From: Lingula anatina
Lineage: Eukaryota > Brachiopoda > Lingulata > Lingulida > Lingulidae
DNA: 34,496 nucleotides
NCBI RefSeq assembly: GCF_001039355.2
Contig: NW_019773915.1
Coordinates: 1 to 34,496, forward strand
Direction of reading: 5' to 3'
Shown: one piece after another, positions 34,301 through 34,496 of the stretch
Layout: the number at the start of each line of letters is the position of its first letter
Position numbering within the stretch: the stretch's first letter is position 1
Made by a program: the position numbers and the translations under genes
Notes under the pieces: model-generated
Database searches by the model: none
The model's input: the letters and a program-made list of their open reading frames with translations, nothing else
Told to the model about the DNA's origin: nothing

Positions 34301-34496
34301 GTATGCGTTCTGCTCTTCATTAGACCCAACTTCGTCTATGTGAATAGAACAGCGGTTTTGACGTGTCACGCTAGATTTCCTTACCTTCACAGACGGGCGC
34401 CGAGCCGCTCCACGTCTCGTCAGACTGACACATTCTCACGAGATCTCCGCTGCTGAGAGATGTCCCGGTCGCGCAAGTATAGGTGATATTGTCCCT
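18997..34496 (-). CDS. Giant extracellular mosaic protein: sushi, CTLD, SUEL, LamG, WSC and F5/8C domains; open at both ends
   Basis: Exons in transcript order: 34496-34385 (partial), 33483-33309, 33135-32906, 32627-32451, 31222-30941, 30165-29500, 28812-28645, 27939-27277, 26332-26165, 25917-25732, 25055-24852, 24340-24155, 23583-23323, 23005-22880, 22435-22345, 22144-22035, 21697-21585, 21359-21188, 20901-20758, 20487-20353, 20083-19895, 19532-19344 and 19164-18997. Phases agree at every junction, giving about 1,638 residues in the window. Domain order: sushi, CTLD, sushi, SUEL lectin, LamG, sushi, LamG, sushi, sushi, CTLD, WSC, F5/8C, WSC, sushi x3. Most domain borders are phase 1, as in exon-shuffled extracellular proteins. 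No transmembrane segment is visible. The likely role is secreted or cell-surface carbohydrate/ligand binding or adhesion, resembling SVEP1/polydom-type and complement-like mosaics but with a different order. The start lies beyond the right edge, and the 3' end lies left of 18997. Confidence 0.9.
19194..19226. repeat. (TTA)n microsatellite
   Basis: About 11 uninterrupted TTA units, 30 bases upstream (transcript sense) of the acceptor of the 18997-19164 sushi exon. Confidence 0.95.
19344..19532 (-). CDS. Exon: sushi/CCP domain
   Basis: Reads IVCSGALPTVVNATRT, then STAIYQCLYGFLYPDN, IRCQDTGAWSSLS and ends HSECQ. 189 nt, phase 1 at both ends. Confidence 0.88.
19895..20083 (-). CDS. Exon: sushi/CCP domain
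   Basis: Reads VKCPELPQKSNMAL, then GDVAKYTCLHGYRLPSG, ILRCVQKQWMGD and ends AQGCE before GTACGT. 189 nt, phase 1 at both ends. Confidence 0.88.
20353..20901 (-). CDS. Exons: WSC domain 2, split by an intron
   Basis: Exons 20901-20758 and 20487-20353 are joined in phase 1. The first reads DVGCFLDDPNHPEF, then ECRELCVQGGYLYAAVTNG. The second, easily missed because of its size, reads TVCGCGNQIGKYGKAST, then CDIACTGNQQDACGGELL and ends FRVW. Together they complete the WSC Cys pattern. The second exon's acceptor directly abuts a (TTA)n microsatellite (20492-20527). Confidence 0.85.
20492..20527. repeat. (TAA)n microsatellite at a splice acceptor
   Basis: About 12 units. On the minus strand it reads (TTA)n and runs straight into CTCAG, the acceptor of the second WSC 2 exon. 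Confidence 0.95.
21188..22435 (-). CDS. Exons: F5/8 type C (discoidin) domain in four exons
   Basis: Exons 22435-22345, 22144-22035, 21697-21585 and 21359-21188 are joined in phases 2, 1 and 0. Motifs in order: ISDSSISASSSRSNLSRTDI then RLYGESGWGPD, the strand GSWVQLSLPNRYIVTGFKTQG, RVQNFTVHYRDSSTGSDWQRY, and the end TGCVMRLDVSGC. These match the discoidin/coagulation factor fold that binds lipids or glycans. The outer Cys residues (KPC and SGC) are present. Confidence 0.88.
22880..23005 (-). CDS. Exon: linker segment before the F5/8C domain
   Basis: 42-residue exon. It contains SCDVLYKNGVREYGQYWV and ends VECFPS. The C-x-n-G-x-Y-W arrangement resembles the start of fibrinogen-related domains, but no fibrinogen domain follows. 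It links WSC 1 to the discoidin domain. Function unknown. Confidence 0.7.
23323..23583 (-). CDS. Exon: WSC domain 1 (complete)
   Basis: Reads YLGCYRTDGGLTATL, then QQCIEYCRGLSRAYASV, ECYCTKTVTEAN, LCDTKCPGN and ends FCGGNGYVSVY. The Cys order is that of WSC domains, which bind carbohydrate in fungal and animal surface proteins. Phase is 1 at both ends. The donor is flanked by a (CT)n run at 23269-23305. Confidence 0.9.
23971..24098. repeat. Inverted repeat, about 40-bp arms
   Basis: AGACTTGAAAAGATT followed by TCTATAGCTACTTATATTT (to 24010) pairs with AAATATAAGTAGCTATAGA and AATCTTTACAAGTC (24059-24098). The loop is about 48 bases. It may be the remains of a small foldback element. The intron lies between the CTLD 2 and WSC exons. 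Confidence 0.65.
24155..25055 (-). CDS. Exons: divergent C-type lectin-like domain 2
   Basis: Two exons, 25055-24852 and 24340-24155, are joined in phase 1. The first has CYGDWGHGYYGHCYIF, then TDWETANDNCHRLGGYIWVP, the normal start of a CTLD. The second has FGSNEPDNLDRVYVLL and ends GRRNICEQ. The outer Cys pair is present, but the inner pair (usually before the WND-like loop and four or so residues after it) appears to be missing. This suggests a structurally relaxed domain. Confidence 0.75.
25104..25312. mobile_element. MITE-like imperfect palindrome in an intron
   Basis: The left arm (from about 25110) contains CTAAATTGCTGTC and CTTAAATGTCTGTCACG. The right arm (to about 25312) contains their reverse complements, CGTGACAGACATTTAAG and GACAGCAATTTAG. 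The outer ends (CCCCCTGGGGAG and CCCCCAGGGAGTG) also pair. No clear target duplication was found. Non-coding. Confidence 0.65.
25732..25917 (-). CDS. Exon: sushi/CCP domain
   Basis: Reads VICSDPGFIDNSARL, then GGNNVTYTCNSGYFVANG, LTRVCQDNSTWSDD and ends PPFCE before GTGAGT. All four Cys and the Trp are present. Phase is 1 at both ends. Confidence 0.9.
26165..26332 (-). CDS. Exon: sushi/CCP domain
   Basis: Reads CSAPEPGINATYSGNL, then VVTYSCNVG, GDVTRACLGNLTWSG and ends QMECE. It is a close paralogue of the exon at 28645-28812. Its acceptor is built on a (TTTA)n microsatellite, which supplies the pyrimidine tract. Confidence 0.9.
26335..26370. repeat. (AATA)n microsatellite at a splice acceptor
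   Basis: About nine units. On the minus strand (TTTA)n leads into TTCAG, the acceptor of the 26165-26332 sushi exon. Confidence 0.95.
27277..27939 (-). CDS. Exon: LamG-like jelly-roll domain, copy 2
   Basis: A single 663-nt exon, phase 1 at both ends. It has FWPFDGNSLGND and GRGHHGVLHN, SHVTVPAHADLDV, SFTLIWLMNP, WQKVIVQYDRDTG, HIGRRPN and FNGRLSCIHLFDKVVDL. It is paralogous to the exon at 29500-30165. A long (GA)n tract on the minus strand follows the donor region at about 27172-27196. Confidence 0.9.
28063..28301. repeat. Two tandem units of about 119 bp in an intron
   Basis: Units at 28063-28181 and 28182-28301 share CCTCATGGGTAG, GGAGGAAACGAT-like sequence, TCATGAATATTCTTGGGCAG, CCCTGAAGATTGAT and GAGAAAAGGGATTTATCATT, with few differences. 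It lies upstream (in transcript sense) of the second LamG exon. Confidence 0.85.
28645..28812 (-). CDS. Exon: sushi/CCP domain (true copy next to assembly gap)
   Basis: Reads CNAPDAGVNAVYSGNL, then VVSYTCNFG, GDSNRTCLGNLTWSG and ends RMEC. Four Cys and the Trp are in place, and phase is 1 at both ends. Its first 131 coding bases recur exactly at 28943-29073, on the other side of the N. Confidence 0.9.
28682..29202. repeat. Exact 260-bp repeat across a single N: assembly join artefact
   Basis: 28682-28941 and 28943-29202 are identical as far as I can read, and are separated by one N at 28942. The repeat includes most of a sushi exon (second copy 28943-29073) plus intron. The second copy has the acceptor but no exon end or donor, so it cannot be a usable exon as assembled. 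An unmerged overlap between two contigs is the simplest explanation. Confidence 0.9.
29069..29412. repeat. Diverged direct repeat of an intron segment
   Basis: The block from about 29069 (GCACGCTTTTGTCAAAAAGA through GAGAAATCGGAGTTAAAAT to GCAAAGATGCCGTGAG) recurs with many substitutions at about 29246-29412. There it reads GTACGCTTATGTTAAATAGA, then GAGAAATCAGAATTAAATAC, then GCAAGGACACCGTGAAG. The divergence shows an old genuine duplication, unlike the exact repeat beside it. Confidence 0.75.
29500..30165 (-). CDS. Exon: LamG-like jelly-roll (Laminin_G_3) domain, copy 1
   Basis: A single 666-nt exon, phase 1 at both ends. Motifs include FWPLDANSLGND with GNGHHGTVHN, the SHVVIPAHAQL strand, SFTLMFFIYL, WHRVVVSYSQSTGEL, LQIGKRQG and FDGRLSCVQLFD. 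These are typical of concanavalin-like LamG/pentraxin folds. It is about 55 percent identical by eye to the exon at 27277-27939. Confidence 0.9.
30642..30889. repeat. Minisatellite, four units of about 61 bp
   Basis: Units start at about 30642, 30703, 30764 and 30828. Each holds TACTACATGAAGGAGTAGGA, GCAATAGCGTCACCAC and (mostly) CGTCACCGCCAGG with AGAAAGTAG. The last unit is shortened. It lies in the intron directly after the SUEL exon. Confidence 0.9.
30941..31222 (-). CDS. Exon: SUEL-type (rhamnose/galactose-binding) lectin domain
   Basis: One exon holds the whole Gal_Lectin domain: IEVACESGTVSLQC at the start, ALYGRTN with the family YGR motif, CNATRSYSVV, then the closing DPCSGTYKYLQIHYRC. 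Cys spacing fits the sea urchin egg lectin family that binds rhamnose or galactose. Phase 1 at both ends. If the following donor were ignored, the frame would run on into a hydrophobic stretch (see findings). Confidence 0.92.
31328..31386. repeat. (CA)n microsatellite followed by poly(A)
   Basis: About 21 CA units (31328-31370) and then 16 A. In the intron upstream of the SUEL exon in transcript sense. Confidence 0.95.
31387..32450. other. Intron of the mosaic gene, no further feature recognised
   Basis: A 1.2-kb intron between sushi and SUEL exons. Apart from the CA/A tract already listed, no repeat or exon-like sequence was found on either strand. Confidence 0.5.
32451..32627 (-). CDS. Exon: sushi/CCP domain
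   Basis: Reads EQCPLPSTPANASQVV, then GDNITYTCNTGYSLERG and ends WSGLEPVC. The 3' border is ambiguous. A donor GTGCGT at 32445-32450 keeps the fourth Cys, whereas GTAAAT at 32451-32456 would remove it; both are phase 1. I prefer the first. Confidence 0.85.
32906..33483 (-). CDS. Exons: C-type lectin-like domain 1
   Basis: Two exons, 33483-33309 and 33135-32906, are joined in phase 2. The first has CSSGWTYVPSVGRCYRNSG, then CQGLGGTIAMPKTAEL (first conserved Cys and the GG turn). The second has YHIGLERM, an inner Cys pair region (CSCDNWQSGTC) and the closing IWADNSCNNNLRYVCE, the classical end with both last cysteines. The EPN/QPD sugar-binding tripeptide is not evident, so calcium-dependent sugar binding is uncertain. 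Confidence 0.85.
33484..34384. other. Intron of the mosaic gene, no further feature recognised
   Basis: AT-rich 0.9-kb intron between the edge sushi exon and CTLD 1. No coding or repeat structure recognised. Confidence 0.5.
34385..34496 (-). CDS. Exon: sushi/CCP domain, C-terminal half, cut by the window edge
   Basis: Reads DNITYTCATG, then GDLVRMCQSDETWSG and ends APVCE before a GTAAGG donor in phase 1. It has the Cys, Trp and Cys of the second half of a sushi domain. It is closely similar to the exon at 32451-32627. Confidence 0.85.

Overview
The window is intron-rich animal DNA: low GC, many microsatellites, short phase-matched exons with GT..AG borders, and Metazoa-only domain combinations. 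The repertoire (SUEL lectin, WSC, CTLD, sushi, LamG and F5/8C in one protein; CDK11 (PITSLRE) kinase; a TNF-receptor-like protein) points to a marine invertebrate bilaterian such as a hemichordate, cephalochordate, echinoderm or lophotrochozoan. I cannot fix the species. A lone N at 28942 flanked by an exact 260-bp repeat shows this is draft scaffold sequence.

Layout. (1) 1 to about 5.15 kb, minus strand: the 5' two thirds of a CDK11-type kinase gene. Nine coding exons join in frame into 499 codons and the gene runs off the left edge inside the kinase domain. A non-coding first exon and a promoter are inferred near 4.87-5.15 kb. One intron carries a 389-bp MITE with 6-bp target duplications, and another carries a 28-bp-arm AT hairpin. 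(2) About 5.2-8.6 kb: intergenic, with a decayed LINE reverse-transcriptase tail (minus strand) and a 440-bp tandem duplication just upstream of the next gene. (3) 8646-15136, plus strand: nine exons join with perfect phase into exactly 800 codons. They encode a type I membrane protein with signal peptide, TNFR-like cysteine-rich ectodomain, one transmembrane helix, an unrecognised cytoplasmic region and a C-terminal trypsin-like (PA clan) protease domain with an apparently intact His/Asp/Ser triad. I consider this death-receptor-like protein with a built-in protease, and no visible death domain, the most interesting item here. (4) 15.1-19.0 kb: intergenic or 3' flank, with a dispersed repeat and simple repeats. 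(5) 18997-34496, minus strand: 23 exons of a very large extracellular mosaic protein, open at both ends. In protein order: sushi, CTLD, sushi, SUEL lectin, LamG, sushi, LamG, sushi, sushi, CTLD, WSC, F5/8C, WSC, sushi x3. Nearly all domain borders are phase 1 introns, the signature of exon shuffling.

The three genes are not an operon and need not act together. However, the second and third are both cell-surface or secreted recognition proteins, as expected in an expanded invertebrate innate-immune repertoire. All exon borders were set by eye from splice consensus, domain homology and phase bookkeeping. No transcripts or database searches were available.
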